A stretch of 64,000 bases of DNA, from positions 62,001 through 126,000 of the forward strand of contig SUVP01000004.1 in NCBI GenBank assembly GCA_015061945.1. The letters are read 5' to 3'. Source of the DNA: Opitutales bacterium (GTDB lineage: Bacteria; Verrucomicrobiota; Verrucomicrobiia; Opitutales; Intestinicryptomonadaceae). The translations under genes and the position numbers were made by a program. Every line of letters begins with the position of its first letter. Positions within the stretch are counted from its first letter, which is position 1. Positions 35,825 to 45,208 of the stretch are shown piece by piece. Under the pieces are notes generated by a model, which worked only from the letters and a program-made list of their open reading frames with translations, searched no databases and was not told the origin of the DNA.

Positions 35825-36778
35825 ATGACAGATAAGCCGATAATATCGCTATCAACAAGCTATCTCCAATCACGATTTGACGGAGATGGCTACGCAATGC
35901 TCCAACGTGCAAGAGAACTCGGTTTTGAGTATGTTGAGCTTGGACACTCCACTACGATGACTTCGATGGAAGGCATCATTAAAGCAGTGGAAGAAGGTGT
36001 TGTAAAAGTATCGTCGCTACATAATTTTTGCCCCGTTCCTCCGTTCACAAAAGGAGCTGCACCAAACTTATTTTCGCCTGCGACAAAATCAAAAATAGAA
36101 TCGCAACAATGGATTCGACACACAAAAACTACGCTTGAATTTGCAGAAAGATTCGGAGCAAAAGCTGTCGTCTGCCATTTAGGATTTCTCTCGTTTTTCT
36201 TCTTTCACCCGACCGCAAAGCTCGAAAAATTCAAGAAAAACTACGATGGCGAAAATATTTTAGAAGACATGCACTATCAGAAAATCCTCAATGATTTTAT
36301 GAAGTCGGCAAGAAAACGCACCGAAAAACGTGATTATAAAAATATAGAAAAAAATATTCGTAAGATTGCTGATTTTGCATCTCAAAAAAATATTTTGTTG
36401 GGCTTGGAAAATCGAGAAGGTGCGGGCGAACTGCCTCTCGATTGGAATTTTGAAGTGCTTGTGAATGCCCTGAAAAATGATACGCCAGCACGCACTTGGC
36501 ATGACGTTGGACACTCAATGCGTAAACAACTTGAGGGCTTTGGCGAACAAACAGATTTGCTCGAACGCACAAAAGATTCTCTTATCGGTTGGCACTTGCA
36601 CGATTGTTCAGAAGAAGGCAAAGACCATATCGCAATCGGCAAAGGCTGTATTGATTTTAAAAAAATCTCACAATATTTCGATAAACAAAAACATATTTTT
36701 ACGCTTGAATTAAATCGCTCGGTACGCTCTGCCGATGCGATGGATTCACTCAAGCGTGTACAAGATTTACTGCAATGA
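35825..36778 (+). CDS. Xylose-isomerase-like TIM-barrel protein
   Basis: The 317-residue protein belongs to the AP_endonuc_2/xylose isomerase-like fold. Strand starts include ISLSTSYLQSRFDGDGYAML, GFEYVELGHS, AVVCHLGFLSFFF, LLGLENREGAGEL (metal Glu), TWHDVGHS and GWHLHDCSEEGKDH (His and Asp ligands). This pattern suggests a sugar isomerase or epimerase, or an endonuclease IV relative. The product is unknown. It starts one base after holB and overlaps ybeY by 4 bases, so it belongs to the housekeeping operon. Confidence 0.82.
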   Translation: MTDKPIISLSTSYLQSRFDGDGYAMLQRARELGFEYVELGHSTTMTSMEGIIKAVEEGVVKVSSLHNFCPVPPFTKGAAPNLFSPATKSKIESQQWIRHTKTTLEFAERFGAKAVVCHLGFLSFFFFHPTAKLEKFKKNYDGENILEDMHYQKILNDFMKSARKRTEKRDYKNIEKNIRKIADFASQKNILLGLENREGAGELPLDWNFEVLVNALKNDTPARTWHDVGHSMRKQLEGFGEQTDLLERTKDSLIGWHLHDCSEEGKDHIAIGKGCIDFKKISQYFDKQKHIFTLELNRSVRSADAMDSLKRVQDLLQ

Positions 36779-37242
36779 AAAGACAGATAGATATATCAGA
36801 TTTAAGCAATATGCTGACATTCGATAAACGTCGTTTGTGCCGTTTTATCGACCTTCTCGACGTAAAATTACCAGATGAATTTAAAGCACCACAAGGTACG
36901 CTTTCAATAGCAATATTCAACGATAAAGACCTTGCGAAAATACATGCAGATTTCTTAAACAAACCTACTGAAACTGATGTCATAACATTTGAAGGCGATG
37001 TTGACGATGACTTTGCTGGTGAAGTCTGTGCAAGTGCCGAACGAGCTTTTAAATGTGCAAAACAATATAATACCACTCCATCTCGTGAGTTGTGCCTTTA
37101 CATAGCACACGGATATTTGCACCTTGCTGGAGTCGATGATATCGCACCCGAAGACGCACTTATTATGCGTAAAGCAGAAGCACTCGCACTTGAAATACTC
37201 GACAACAATTTCCGCAAACCAATATTTAAATACAATGATTAA
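36775..37242 (+). CDS. ybeY: Endoribonuclease YbeY
   Basis: The 155-residue metalloprotein is needed for 16S rRNA 3'-end maturation and ribosome quality control. The family core TDVITFEGDVDDDFAGEVCA precedes the zinc motif HGYLHLAGVDD. The third ligand, His in E. coli (GYDH), is Asp here, as I recall for YbeY of Bacteroidetes and relatives. The start overlaps the previous stop by 4 bases and the DUF502 gene overlaps its end by 8 bases. Confidence 0.93.
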   Translation: MKRQIDISDLSNMLTFDKRRLCRFIDLLDVKLPDEFKAPQGTLSIAIFNDKDLAKIHADFLNKPTETDVITFEGDVDDDFAGEVCASAERAFKCAKQYNTTPSRELCLYIAHGYLHLAGVDDIAPEDALIMRKAEALALEILDNNFRKPIFKYND

Positions 37243-37897
37243 AAAACTCGGCAATTACTTACTTGCGGGAGTCGTTCTCGCACTTCCAATCGGCGTTACA
37301 ATTTTCGTATTTTTATTTTTAATAAGAAATATCGGCACGCCTGTATCGCAACTTTTCTTTGCACCAATTTTTGAGCAACTCGACGCAACCATCCCAAATT
37401 CGGGAGCAGGAAAGATTATGCTCGATATTGTTGCAACACTCGTTGTGATTATCTTAATAACAATATTAGGTGCAGTCTCAAAATTTTTCTTCGCAAGATG
37501 GATTATAAATATCTCTGAGCTTGCGATAAACAAAATCCCAGGGGTTGGTCTCGTCTATCGGACGGTCAAACAAATTGTCGATACTTTTTCAAAACAAAAC
37601 AAAGCAGTTTTCCAATCTGTCGCACTCGTAGAATTCCCAAGAAAAGGGATGTATGCGGTAGGCTTCATAACAAGCAAAGCACAAGGCGAAGTACAAGACA
37701 AAACTGGCGAAGTTGTCGTAAACGTATTTGTGCCAACAACACCAAACCCGACAAGTGGCTTTCTTGTTATGGTCCCTGAAAATGATATAACATATCTTGA
37801 TATGTCGGTTGGAGACGCAATGAAACTTATCATTTCAGGCGGAGCGGTTGTCCCACAATATAAATCTAAAAGCGATATCTCGACTCAAGAAAAGTGA
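37235..37897 (+). CDS. DUF502 family membrane protein
   Basis: The 220-residue protein begins MIKKLGNYLLAGVVLALPIG. Two TM helices (about 8-28 and 60-85) precede the DUF502 core, with conserved GLVYRTVKQIVDTFS, PRKGMYAVGFIT and VFVPTTPNPTSGFLVMVPE. The ATG at 37235 inside the last codons of ybeY is the natural start, since it opens directly on the first helix; an earlier ATG lies deep in ybeY. Function is unknown; plant homologues are membrane proteins. Its stop overlaps the next GTG. Confidence 0.9.
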   Translation: MIKKLGNYLLAGVVLALPIGVTIFVFLFLIRNIGTPVSQLFFAPIFEQLDATIPNSGAGKIMLDIVATLVVIILITILGAVSKFFFARWIINISELAINKIPGVGLVYRTVKQIVDTFSKQNKAVFQSVALVEFPRKGMYAVGFITSKAQGEVQDKTGEVVVNVFVPTTPNPTSGFLVMVPENDITYLDMSVGDAMKLIISGGAVVPQYKSKSDISTQEK

Positions 37898-38502
37898 ACA
37901 TTCCCTTTTCAACCGATTGTGCGACAGTTCTCGATAGAGAATTCCGTGGTGAAACTTCCGTTTACATCACCGCATTTGCACACGATCTCGGGCTAATGCG
38001 AATGATGAAAAAGTGTTCAGCAAAAAAAACATCATCCCTACCCGACCTTTTTGACGACATTGCAATCGCTGGTGAAATGCAATCGCCAACCTCGCTGAAA
38101 TTCGCAAGAGACTTCGATATAATAAAGCGTCGCAACGATATTGCAACAAACTACGACTCATTTGAACAAGCCTGTAAAATCTCGCTATCGGTTGTAAAAA
38201 ACGGGGCTCACATTGAAGATTCCGCAAGGCTATCAACGCAATTACGTTCGGCACTCGACGCTATTGCAAATGGAGCAAGTGCAGAAATAGTGCGTCTAAA
38301 ATTTATGTATTTGCTCGCAAAAAATGAAGGTTATCCCGTCAAAGAAGACTTCTATGCAAGGCTTTCGCAACCTCAAAAAGAATTATTTTCGCTTTTAATA
38401 AAACTCCCTGCGTTAGAATTAAAGGATTATGCAACACGTACATCGCCCATTTTGGAATCGTACTTAAACTGGCTTTATTCAAACACCGATATTATAGAAT
38501 AA
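37894..38502 (+). CDS. recO: RecO-like DNA repair protein, divergent
   Basis: The 202-residue product starts at a GTG overlapping the DUF502 stop (GTGA). The N-terminal part reads like the RecO OB-fold (ATVLDREFRGETSVYITAFA then HDLGLMRMMKKCS). It is followed by the RecO-type LFDDIAIAGEMQSPTSLKFA region and a helical C-terminal half. No four-Cys zinc finger is present; some RecO proteins lack it. It is shorter than typical RecO (about 240). RecR is encoded upstream in the same run. Assignment rests on pattern and length. Confidence 0.65.
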   Translation: MNIPFSTDCATVLDREFRGETSVYITAFAHDLGLMRMMKKCSAKKTSSLPDLFDDIAIAGEMQSPTSLKFARDFDIIKRRNDIATNYDSFEQACKISLSVVKNGAHIEDSARLSTQLRSALDAIANGASAEIVRLKFMYLLAKNEGYPVKEDFYARLSQPQKELFSLLIKLPALELKDYATRTSPILESYLNWLYSNTDIIE

Positions 38503-38506
38503 AAAA

Positions 38507-38535
38507 AGAGTCGAGTACACGCTCGGCTCTTTTTT
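38507..38535. terminator. Bidirectional terminator after the RecO-like gene
   Basis: Stem AGAGTCGAG / CTCGGCTCT (one G-T wobble) with loop TACAC, an A-run before and a T-run after. It lies between convergent genes. Confidence 0.85.
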
Positions 38536-38554
38536 GGGGAAGAAATATTACTTA

Positions 38555-40255
38555 TTACAAATTGATTGTATCGTTCGACATCACTCTGTCTTGCTCTTCC
38601 ATATAGTCCGACAAAGCACCAGCATTTTTTACGTCGATAAGGGTATCGATTTCTTTCATAATCTTTTCACGATTATTTGTGAAAATAAATCTGTCGCTAC
38701 CCAAGCTCTTTCTCGCATCAACTACAAGCTCGCGTGGAGGGCGACGCATACCGAGCAAACGCACAATATGTTTGTCGAGATTAGTAGAATTACCTTGACG
38801 AATATCGAGTTGAACAAGGCGGGTCAACGCAAGTTGGTGACGTGGGAAACGTTCCACCGCATTTTCAAGAAGTTTTTGTGCAAATGAACGTGCACCAAGA
38901 CCATCGAGACGTCTCGCAGTTGCGACAAGGATTCTCGGAGTTGCTGTATTGCGATTCAAAACATCGGCAATAAGAATATCAGCCATATTTACATTACCTG
39001 TTGCGTAATACGATATTGCACGCAAGCAACCCAATACGTCTTCATAACGCTTAATCCAAATAGGCTTACTTTTATATATTTCTTCTGAAAACTTTACAGC
39101 ACCTTGATAATCTCCTGTTGTAATCATCGTTTCAAGAAGTAGCAAACAATACGCACCTATCGGGAAATTGTTTTGGATTGCTATATCATAAACTCTGCGA
39201 ACAAGCTTCATATCGCCATTATCTGCTGCATAATTGCCCAACAAAAGCATTGCCGAGTTTTCGTTTGAGTACTGTTTAAAGATTGCTTCAATAGCATCTT
39301 TAACACCCTGTTTGTCGCCAGACTTGCCTTGCAAATTGATGTATTCAAGGCGTTGTTCAATAGAAAATGGATTTTCAATCGAACGCAACATCGAGTATTG
39401 GCGAGCTTTCTCAAAGTCTCCCATTACAGTATAATAATTTACCAAGAGGGCGTACAATGGTTCTTTGCTCGACGCCAAGTCAAAATTATCGGCGATAATT
39501 TTTATAGCACCGTCGCGATTGCCTTGTTCCCATTCATTCTTCGAAAGACGCAAGATTCCAGGGAGAGTCTTGTCCAACTTGTACTTAACCAAGTATTCTT
39601 TCGATTTCTCAAAATTGCCGTGCATAGCATAGACAGACGATACCGACATCGCTAAGTATGCGATAACCTCGCCATTCTTTAAATCACCAGTTGCGAGAAG
39701 TTTTTCAGCAACAGTGATAAGACGTTTATCTTCAGTTTGGTCGATAAGCGTACGCATATAAAGTCTGATAAACTGGGTATCATCCTTTGCATACAACAGA
39801 CTGTTTTCCATTGTATTCAATGCCAAGTCGGGACGCTTAAAGAATCCGGACAAATAAAATTCAGAAAGCATCAATACACCTTTTACGTTTGCAGGTGAGC
39901 GTCCAACGCCAAACGCCAAGTTCATATATGCTTCACGCCATTTACGTTCTTTAATGCACTCTTCAGCTTTTGCGATATTGTAATCGCCCATCGCTGTCCT
40001 TATTTCTTTTCGCTTAAATGGGAAAACAATAGCGTCGGAAAATTTCATTTCTTCATATTCTCGCACATACTTAAAGAACGCATAAATGAAGAAAGTTAGT
40101 GCAAACCAACCTGCACACATCAGAGCAACCAGCATAATCATCACTCTCGACCAAACTATTTTTACCGACCAAGTGCCGTTAGGTGCTAATGTTCTACGCA
40201 ACATACCCAAAAAAATTGGATAAGAATTACTATTAACGCTTTCTTCTTGACTCAT
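38555..40255 (-). CDS. TPR-repeat membrane protein
   Basis: The 566-residue protein has a cytoplasmic N-terminus of about 35 residues and one TM helix (about 33-58, MIMLVALMCAGWFALTFFIY). A long helical TPR-like region fills the rest, for example PANVKGVLMLSEFYLSGFFK and EKARQYSMLRSIENPFSIEQ. There is no enzymatic motif. Such proteins scaffold complexes at the periplasmic face. A strong promoter with a perfect TATAAT precedes it. Partners are unknown; the neighbours are RecO-like (convergent) and a beta-barrel (divergent). Confidence 0.8.
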   Translation of the reverse strand: MSQEESVNSNSYPIFLGMLRRTLAPNGTWSVKIVWSRVMIMLVALMCAGWFALTFFIYAFFKYVREYEEMKFSDAIVFPFKRKEIRTAMGDYNIAKAEECIKERKWREAYMNLAFGVGRSPANVKGVLMLSEFYLSGFFKRPDLALNTMENSLLYAKDDTQFIRLYMRTLIDQTEDKRLITVAEKLLATGDLKNGEVIAYLAMSVSSVYAMHGNFEKSKEYLVKYKLDKTLPGILRLSKNEWEQGNRDGAIKIIADNFDLASSKEPLYALLVNYYTVMGDFEKARQYSMLRSIENPFSIEQRLEYINLQGKSGDKQGVKDAIEAIFKQYSNENSAMLLLGNYAADNGDMKLVRRVYDIAIQNNFPIGAYCLLLLETMITTGDYQGAVKFSEEIYKSKPIWIKRYEDVLGCLRAISYYATGNVNMADILIADVLNRNTATPRILVATARRLDGLGARSFAQKLLENAVERFPRHQLALTRLVQLDIRQGNSTNLDKHIVRLLGMRRPPRELVVDARKSLGSDRFIFTNNREKIMKEIDTLIDVKNAGALSDYMEEQDRVMSNDTINL

Positions 40256-40276
40256 AAATTACGATACAAATTTACT

Positions 40277-40305
40277 ATTATATATGTGGTGGGGTTAAAC
40301 TTCAA
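40277..40305 (-). promoter_or_regulatory. Promoter of the TPR-protein gene
   Basis: On the minus strand TTGAAG (40305-40300), 17-base spacer, TATAAT (40282-40277), 21 bases upstream of the ATG. No Shine-Dalgarno is seen in the short leader. Confidence 0.6.
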
Positions 40306-40494
40306 AAACAAGAATTGCAAATTGCGAAAAAAAATGCAAGAACTATTGAAGTTTCCATAAAGTTTTATTTAAAAAAAAAGTTATAAATAATCTTGACAAA
40401 AAAAGAAAAAAAAGAGAAATTGATAGAAATTTGAAATTGTCTGTACGTACCCCGAATGGGCAATAAACAATAATTTTTAACAAGAAAACTAATA

Positions 40495-41673
40495 ATGAAA
40501 AAAATAATAACATCATCAGTATTGCTCGCAGCAGCAGTTTCTGCAAGCGCAGCTCCACTTGTAACAATCGGCGACCAGCTCGACCTTTTCTTTAAAGGTG
40601 CAGTCATCGGTAAATGGGATAGCAATATCACATATACAAGCAATAAGGACAAACAACTTAACGACTATTCTTCAGTTTTCCGCCTCGGTGCAGAAGCAGA
40701 TTATGGTCGTAATAGCAAGTTCAAGGCTAACGTAAAGTTCTATGAAGACCTCACACGTTATGCAGACAAAAAACAATTTAATTCTAACCTCGCACACGTT
40801 GCAGCAAACGTAAGCTACACAGAAGCTAACTACTCTGTTAAGGGTGTTTTCTCATTCGACCAATGCTTCCAAAATACATCAACAACTATGGAAGCTAACC
40901 AAAATGGTGACCTCGTTCGTTTCAACAACTGGTTGGCAGGTGCAGAAGGTACATACGACTTCTCTGAAAAACTCTTTGGCGAACTCGGTGTAAACTGGCA
41001 CCGCACAGAATACCTCGGCGACTGGAGCGATTTGTACGCAGATAATGATGTATACTCAGTTCCTGTATCACTTCTTTACAAAGTTACACAAAAGATTTCT
41101 GTTGGTCTTACATACCAATACCGCTATACAGAATTCTCTGGTGGTCAAGATACCTATAAAACTCTCTATGGTACGGAACGTGATGACCACTTTGGTGGCG
41201 TAACAGTTCGTGGCGACATCCTCCCAAAACTCAACGTTTCTGCATACGCTGGTATCACATATCGTGATATTAAAGACGCAGCAGAAAGCGATGATGAAAC
41301 AACATTTGCTCTTCGTGCAACACTCTCATACGAACTCACAGAAAAGATTGGTTTGTTCGCAACAGGTAAACGTGACTTCGGAAACGGTGCATCACGTCAA
41401 AGCTCAGTTGACACAGGTTGCGAAGTCGGTGCTAACTATATGATGAACCAATTTGTAATGTTCACAACATCGTTTGCATACACTTACACAGACTATATGG
41501 CAGGTTATGACCGTGAAGACGATGAATTCATCGCACGTATCGGTGTATCATACAAGCCAAACAAGTTCCTCACACTCGGAGCTAACTACCGCTACCTCGA
41601 CAATTCATCGAGCGTTGCATCAGCAAGCTATATGCAACACTTGGTTGATATCTCGGTATCTGTTAAGTACTAA
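40495..41673 (+). CDS. Outer-membrane beta-barrel protein
   Basis: The 392-residue protein has a signal peptide (MKKIITSSVLLAAAVSASAA). Alternating beta strands run throughout, rich in Tyr, Phe and acidic residues (FRLGAEADYGRNSKFKANVK, VGLTYQYRYTEFSGG). The C-terminus VDISVSVKY ends on an aromatic residue, the usual outer-membrane insertion signal. Its rather uniform codon choice (ATC, GCA, CTC) suggests high expression. It may be a porin or structural barrel. The long 5' leader region (240 bases to the divergent gene) holds no other gene. A terminator follows. Confidence 0.85.
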   Translation: MKKIITSSVLLAAAVSASAAPLVTIGDQLDLFFKGAVIGKWDSNITYTSNKDKQLNDYSSVFRLGAEADYGRNSKFKANVKFYEDLTRYADKKQFNSNLAHVAANVSYTEANYSVKGVFSFDQCFQNTSTTMEANQNGDLVRFNNWLAGAEGTYDFSEKLFGELGVNWHRTEYLGDWSDLYADNDVYSVPVSLLYKVTQKISVGLTYQYRYTEFSGGQDTYKTLYGTERDDHFGGVTVRGDILPKLNVSAYAGITYRDIKDAAESDDETTFALRATLSYELTEKIGLFATGKRDFGNGASRQSSVDTGCEVGANYMMNQFVMFTTSFAYTYTDYMAGYDREDDEFIARIGVSYKPNKFLTLGANYRYLDNSSSVASASYMQHLVDISVSVKY

Positions 41674-41690
41674 TATTTCATTATTAGACA

Positions 41691-41725
41691 AAAAACCCGA
41701 ACGAAGAAATTTGTTCGGGTTTTTT
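41691..41725. terminator. Bidirectional terminator after the beta-barrel gene
   Basis: Stem AACCCGAAC / GTTCGGGTT with a 10-base loop, A-run upstream and T-run downstream, between convergent genes. Confidence 0.9.
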
Positions 41726-41760
41726 CATGTCTAAATAAAACGATAAGTTTTAAGATATTT

Positions 41761-42525
41761 TTAAATCTCAAGAATTGTCGACTCACATAGCGGAGAGACA
41801 ATTTCTATGCGTTCTTTTATTTCTCCGACATCGGCGAGCAAGTCGGCAATATGGCTTGTGCTGTTGCACTCTCTTGAGATATGAGCCAAGTAGATTTTCT
41901 CGATAGAATCCAAAGAAAGCTCTTTAATAATCTCGATTGCATCAGAGTTAGAAAGGTGTCCGTGGCTTGATATGATACGTCGTTTCAGATTGTACGGACG
42001 CGATGAATTTTCGAGCATACGTGGACAATAATTGCTTTCCAGCACAAGAATATTTGCACGCTTTGCCATATCTTTTACCAAATGCGTAGCTTTCCCCAAG
42101 TCAGTCATCCAAACGACATTTTTCCCATTTAGCGAAAAGCTATAGCCGACAGAGTCGCTCGTATCATGTGGGACAGAAAACGCACAAACCTCTATCCCCT
42201 TAAAATCAAACGGATAGCCATTTTCAAAGTGTGCCCATAAAAGTTTTTTAGTTGGAGAATCGAGATGAATAATAGATTCGGCAGTGAGCCTGTTTGCGAA
42301 AATTTTAGTCCGTTTATTTGCGAAATATTTTAACGATTTACGATGGTCAAGATGCTCATGCGTAATAAAAATCGCATCAATATCATCTAATTGAAGGGAA
42401 CGTTTTGCAAGGTATGCCTCAATTTTTTTTATACCGATACCAACATCAATAAGTATATTTACGCCATCGTGTTCAAGATACGCACAGTTCCCTGCACTCG
42501 ACGTTTCTATAATTTGAAAAAACAT
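41761..42525 (-). CDS. MBL-fold metallohydrolase (YycJ/WalJ-like)
   Basis: The 254-residue metallo-beta-lactamase-fold protein carries the dinuclear metal motif FITHEHLDHRKSL (HxHxDH, about 53-65), His in FSVPHDTSDSVGYSF, and later LESNYCPRML and SSHGHLSNSDAIEI. The N-terminus IIETSSAGNCAYLEHDG matches YycJ/WalJ-type proteins linked to DNA processing. Its ATG overlaps the stop of the GH32-like gene by one base (TAATG), so the two are translationally coupled despite unrelated roles. The exact substrate is unknown. Confidence 0.88.
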   Translation of the reverse strand: MFFQIIETSSAGNCAYLEHDGVNILIDVGIGIKKIEAYLAKRSLQLDDIDAIFITHEHLDHRKSLKYFANKRTKIFANRLTAESIIHLDSPTKKLLWAHFENGYPFDFKGIEVCAFSVPHDTSDSVGYSFSLNGKNVVWMTDLGKATHLVKDMAKRANILVLESNYCPRMLENSSRPYNLKRRIISSHGHLSNSDAIEIIKELSLDSIEKIYLAHISRECNSTSHIADLLADVGEIKERIEIVSPLCESTILEI

Positions 42526-44267
42526 TATTGCTGACTTTCCGTTTGTTCAGTTTTTTTAGCAGATTCTTTTGCTTTTTCTTCTTGTTTTTTCAGAGCTTCC
42601 AAATATCTGCGGGCAAAATCACCACGTTGAGCTTGGGTTGTCGCTAAAATCGGAATACGCGAAACTTTATCAAGATATATACGCCCCGTTGCCCCGATTT
42701 TTATTTGCTGTTCTGGATTTATAAAAGAGTCGCCAATGATAGCCACAGCCGAGCCATCGAGAAAGAGAGTTTCAATTAAATACGAATCGACAAACATCAT
42801 AACGTCGTGAAAGCCCAGTGAGAGTGGGTCTGGCAAAGGTTGAGTACTTTTGACATCCTCAATGCGACGGAAAATAAACGATTGATATTTTTTGCTATAA
42901 TCGAAACGCAAAACTCCCGCACCAAGACAGAATGTATCAATTTGAGTTGTATCGAACGTAAAAGTTAGTGCGAAATTATTTCCAGTTGCGTCAGGCAACG
43001 TAAATATATTCGATTGAAAATCCATATGCGAAACGCCCAACGCATCCTCTGCTTCGCCGAAATATTCGACTATTTCAGGCAACAAGCCAACACGCAAACG
43101 CAAACCTTCCCTTGCATCGACAAGCCTCATCTCGTACGGCAAGCCCATAACATTCGTAAACGACTGCCCTACATCACGCAACAAGCTCGGTGGTTGTGCA
43201 ATAAACGGCACAGCAAGATTTCTACCTTTTGGTGCGTTTCTAAAAAACTTCAATCCGTAAACATCGCCATAGAAAATGCGAAGCATATTAGGCGAGATAG
43301 GTTTAAATTTTTCGCCGTCAAAATCGCCAACAATATAGCTTCCGTCAAAATTTGTGATTAAATATTTTGTCGATACCGTCGAGCTTGAGAGAATAATTTT
43401 ATGAAGTGTAGGTGCATAAAGTTTCACATCAAACCTATCTGAATGAATCCAATCCTTAAGATCTTTTGAAGTAAAAATCCCAGTACCATTGTCGACTTCG
43501 CCCAATGCTACCCAAACTTTTTTATCGTCATCGTAAAAAATATCGGGAGAAGATTTCTTTCCTGCGAGTGCCGGAATATCGCCTTTCCATTCGATAGATT
43601 CCAAGTCTTGCGAGATACCATATCTGACAGAACCATCTGAAAAACGCCATAAAATATGAACGCCATCGTCGGTGGCAACTGCTGAACCACCTGTTGGATA
43701 CAAGAAAGTTTTGCCGTCAAAGGTAGGTATATAAATCGGCTTGCGATAAAACCATTTTGTCAAATCATCGCTAACTGCGTGGCTCACAAAATATGGACCA
43801 CGTGGATTCATCGCATACGGATTATTCAAAAAGAAGCAGTGCCATTTCCCGTTTCGATAAAACATACCGCACGATTCCCCCATACAACCTTCTTTTGCAG
43901 TCAAGTGGAAAAGTGGGCGAGCTCGGTTTGTATATGGCTTTGTCCATGCTGGATTATCTGTTTGCGTAATCGACGGCTCTTTCTTCAAATCGCCATATTT
44001 TATAGTAATCTCTTTGCCCTTGTATGCCGAGACATTCACAGGTGCTCGCCAATTCGGCTTGCTATCCGTCAATAGTATCGACGACACAAAAATCGGAATT
44101 TTCTCATCATTTAAAATTTCAACCTTATGATATTTTTCATTCCCGTGCATAGGGAGCAAAATCCAATCTTTTTCGATTAGAAGTTTCATCTCGTTAATTA
44201 CATCTTTTTTATCAGATGCAAAAATACAGAGGGGCAACAATAAAATCAGTGCGAAAAATTTTCTCAT
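42525..44267 (-). CDS. Secreted GH32-like five-bladed beta-propeller protein with altered catalytic residues
   Basis: The 580-residue product starts at the ATG at 44267 (signal peptide MRKFFALILLLPLCIFA). The layout follows GH32 levanase/invertase: an N-terminal beta-propeller, here with HLTAKEGCMGESCGMFYRNG in place of the WMNDPNG motif, then SHAVSDDLTKWFYRKPIY. The third block is SSPDIFYDDDKKVWVALG where RDP is usual, and APTLHKI stands where the EC acid/base motif lies. A C-terminal sandwich (SNIFTLPDATGNNFALTFTF) and a charged Gln/Glu/Lys tail follow. The nucleophile Asp is Glu, and the other two catalytic residues appear lost. It may bind rather than cut glycan. Confidence 0.72.
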   Translation of the reverse strand: MRKFFALILLLPLCIFASDKKDVINEMKLLIEKDWILLPMHGNEKYHKVEILNDEKIPIFVSSILLTDSKPNWRAPVNVSAYKGKEITIKYGDLKKEPSITQTDNPAWTKPYTNRARPLFHLTAKEGCMGESCGMFYRNGKWHCFFLNNPYAMNPRGPYFVSHAVSDDLTKWFYRKPIYIPTFDGKTFLYPTGGSAVATDDGVHILWRFSDGSVRYGISQDLESIEWKGDIPALAGKKSSPDIFYDDDKKVWVALGEVDNGTGIFTSKDLKDWIHSDRFDVKLYAPTLHKIILSSSTVSTKYLITNFDGSYIVGDFDGEKFKPISPNMLRIFYGDVYGLKFFRNAPKGRNLAVPFIAQPPSLLRDVGQSFTNVMGLPYEMRLVDAREGLRLRVGLLPEIVEYFGEAEDALGVSHMDFQSNIFTLPDATGNNFALTFTFDTTQIDTFCLGAGVLRFDYSKKYQSFIFRRIEDVKSTQPLPDPLSLGFHDVMMFVDSYLIETLFLDGSAVAIIGDSFINPEQQIKIGATGRIYLDKVSRIPILATTQAQRGDFARRYLEALKKQEEKAKESAKKTEQTESQQ

Positions 44268-44363
44268 ATAAAACAATCTTTTCTTTCGTTATTTATCAAG
44301 ACGCTAATAGAAAATATTGCGAGCAAAAACAAATATTTTGACAAATAAAAATTCGAAAAGTTT

Positions 44364-44392
44364 AAAAAAAAACCGACGGATTTCTCCGTCGG
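44364..44392 (-). terminator. Terminator of the PIG-L/nagB operon
   Basis: On the minus strand CCGACGGA / TCCGTCGG with a GAAA loop is followed by an eight-base T-run. The other strand lacks a T-run, so it works for the minus strand only. Confidence 0.9.
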
Positions 44393-44425
44393 CATTTAAC
44401 ACACAAGTAATACACAAAATTTCTA

Positions 44426-45208
44426 TTACCAATCTGGATGTGGTTTGCGAGAGTAAACCCACTTGTAGTAATCTGCAAGTTTAAGTTTTGATGCCGCTTC
44501 TTCGTCAAGGAATACTTTGACATCACGGTGCATTTGCAAAATCGAAGCTGGAATCATAGACGTTATCGGTCCTTCAATCATACCAGCGACAGCATCTGCT
44601 TTAGACTTACCATATGCGAGCAAAACAACTGTTTCCGATTCCATAATCGTGCCAATACCCATAGTCAAACAATGCGTTGGCACAGCCTCTGGATTCCCGT
44701 CAAAGAAACGTGCGTTATCTTCGATAGTTTCACGTGTAAGAGTCTTCATTCGTGTGCGAGATGACAATGACGATGTTGGCTCGTTAAAACCGATATGACC
44801 ATCGCTACCGATACCTAAAATTTGGAGTTCTACGCCACCTGACGCTTTGATTGCACGTTCATATTCTTCGCACGCAATCTTCGGGTTTTCAGCCATACCA
44901 TTTGGAATATGCGTATTTTCAAGCTCGATATCAATTTTATCGAAGAGATTTTCACGCATATAATATGCGTATGAATTTTTGTCATCTGCTGGCAAACCGT
45001 AGTATTCGTCGAGATTGAAAGATGACGCTTTTGCGAACGACACTTCGCCCTTCTTGTATTTTTCAATCAAATTTTCATAGAGTCCCAACGGAGTTCCGCC
45101 TGTTGCCAAACCGAGAACAATTCTGGGATTGCGTACTACTGCCGATGCGACAAAATCTGCCGCCGCCTGATTTGCCTGTTCTTTTGTGGGGTATATTATT
45201 ACTTCCAT
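44426..45208 (-). CDS. nagB: Glucosamine-6-phosphate deaminase NagB
   Basis: The 260-residue isomerase/deaminase converts glucosamine-6-P to fructose-6-P plus ammonia. Conserved blocks are LGLATGGTPLGLYENLIEKY, FNLDEYYGLPADDKNSYAYY (catalytic Asp), LGIGSDGHIGFNEPTSS (Asp and His) and TMGIGTIMESETVVLLAYGK. Length is normal. It starts 10 bases before the stop of the PIG-L deacetylase gene, so the two are coupled. The pair suggests removal of the acetyl group from a GlcNAc derivative and entry into glycolysis. Confidence 0.96.
   Translation of the reverse strand: MEVIIYPTKEQANQAAADFVASAVVRNPRIVLGLATGGTPLGLYENLIEKYKKGEVSFAKASSFNLDEYYGLPADDKNSYAYYMRENLFDKIDIELENTHIPNGMAENPKIACEEYERAIKASGGVELQILGIGSDGHIGFNEPTSSLSSRTRMKTLTRETIEDNARFFDGNPEAVPTHCLTMGIGTIMESETVVLLAYGKSKADAVAGMIEGPITSMIPASILQMHRDVKVFLDEEAASKLKLADYYKWVYSRKPHPDW

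Noticed and set aside
36775-37242. YbeY third zinc ligand His replaced by Asp
   Set aside because: I recall the same substitution in Bacteroidetes-type YbeY, so it is likely a normal family variant.
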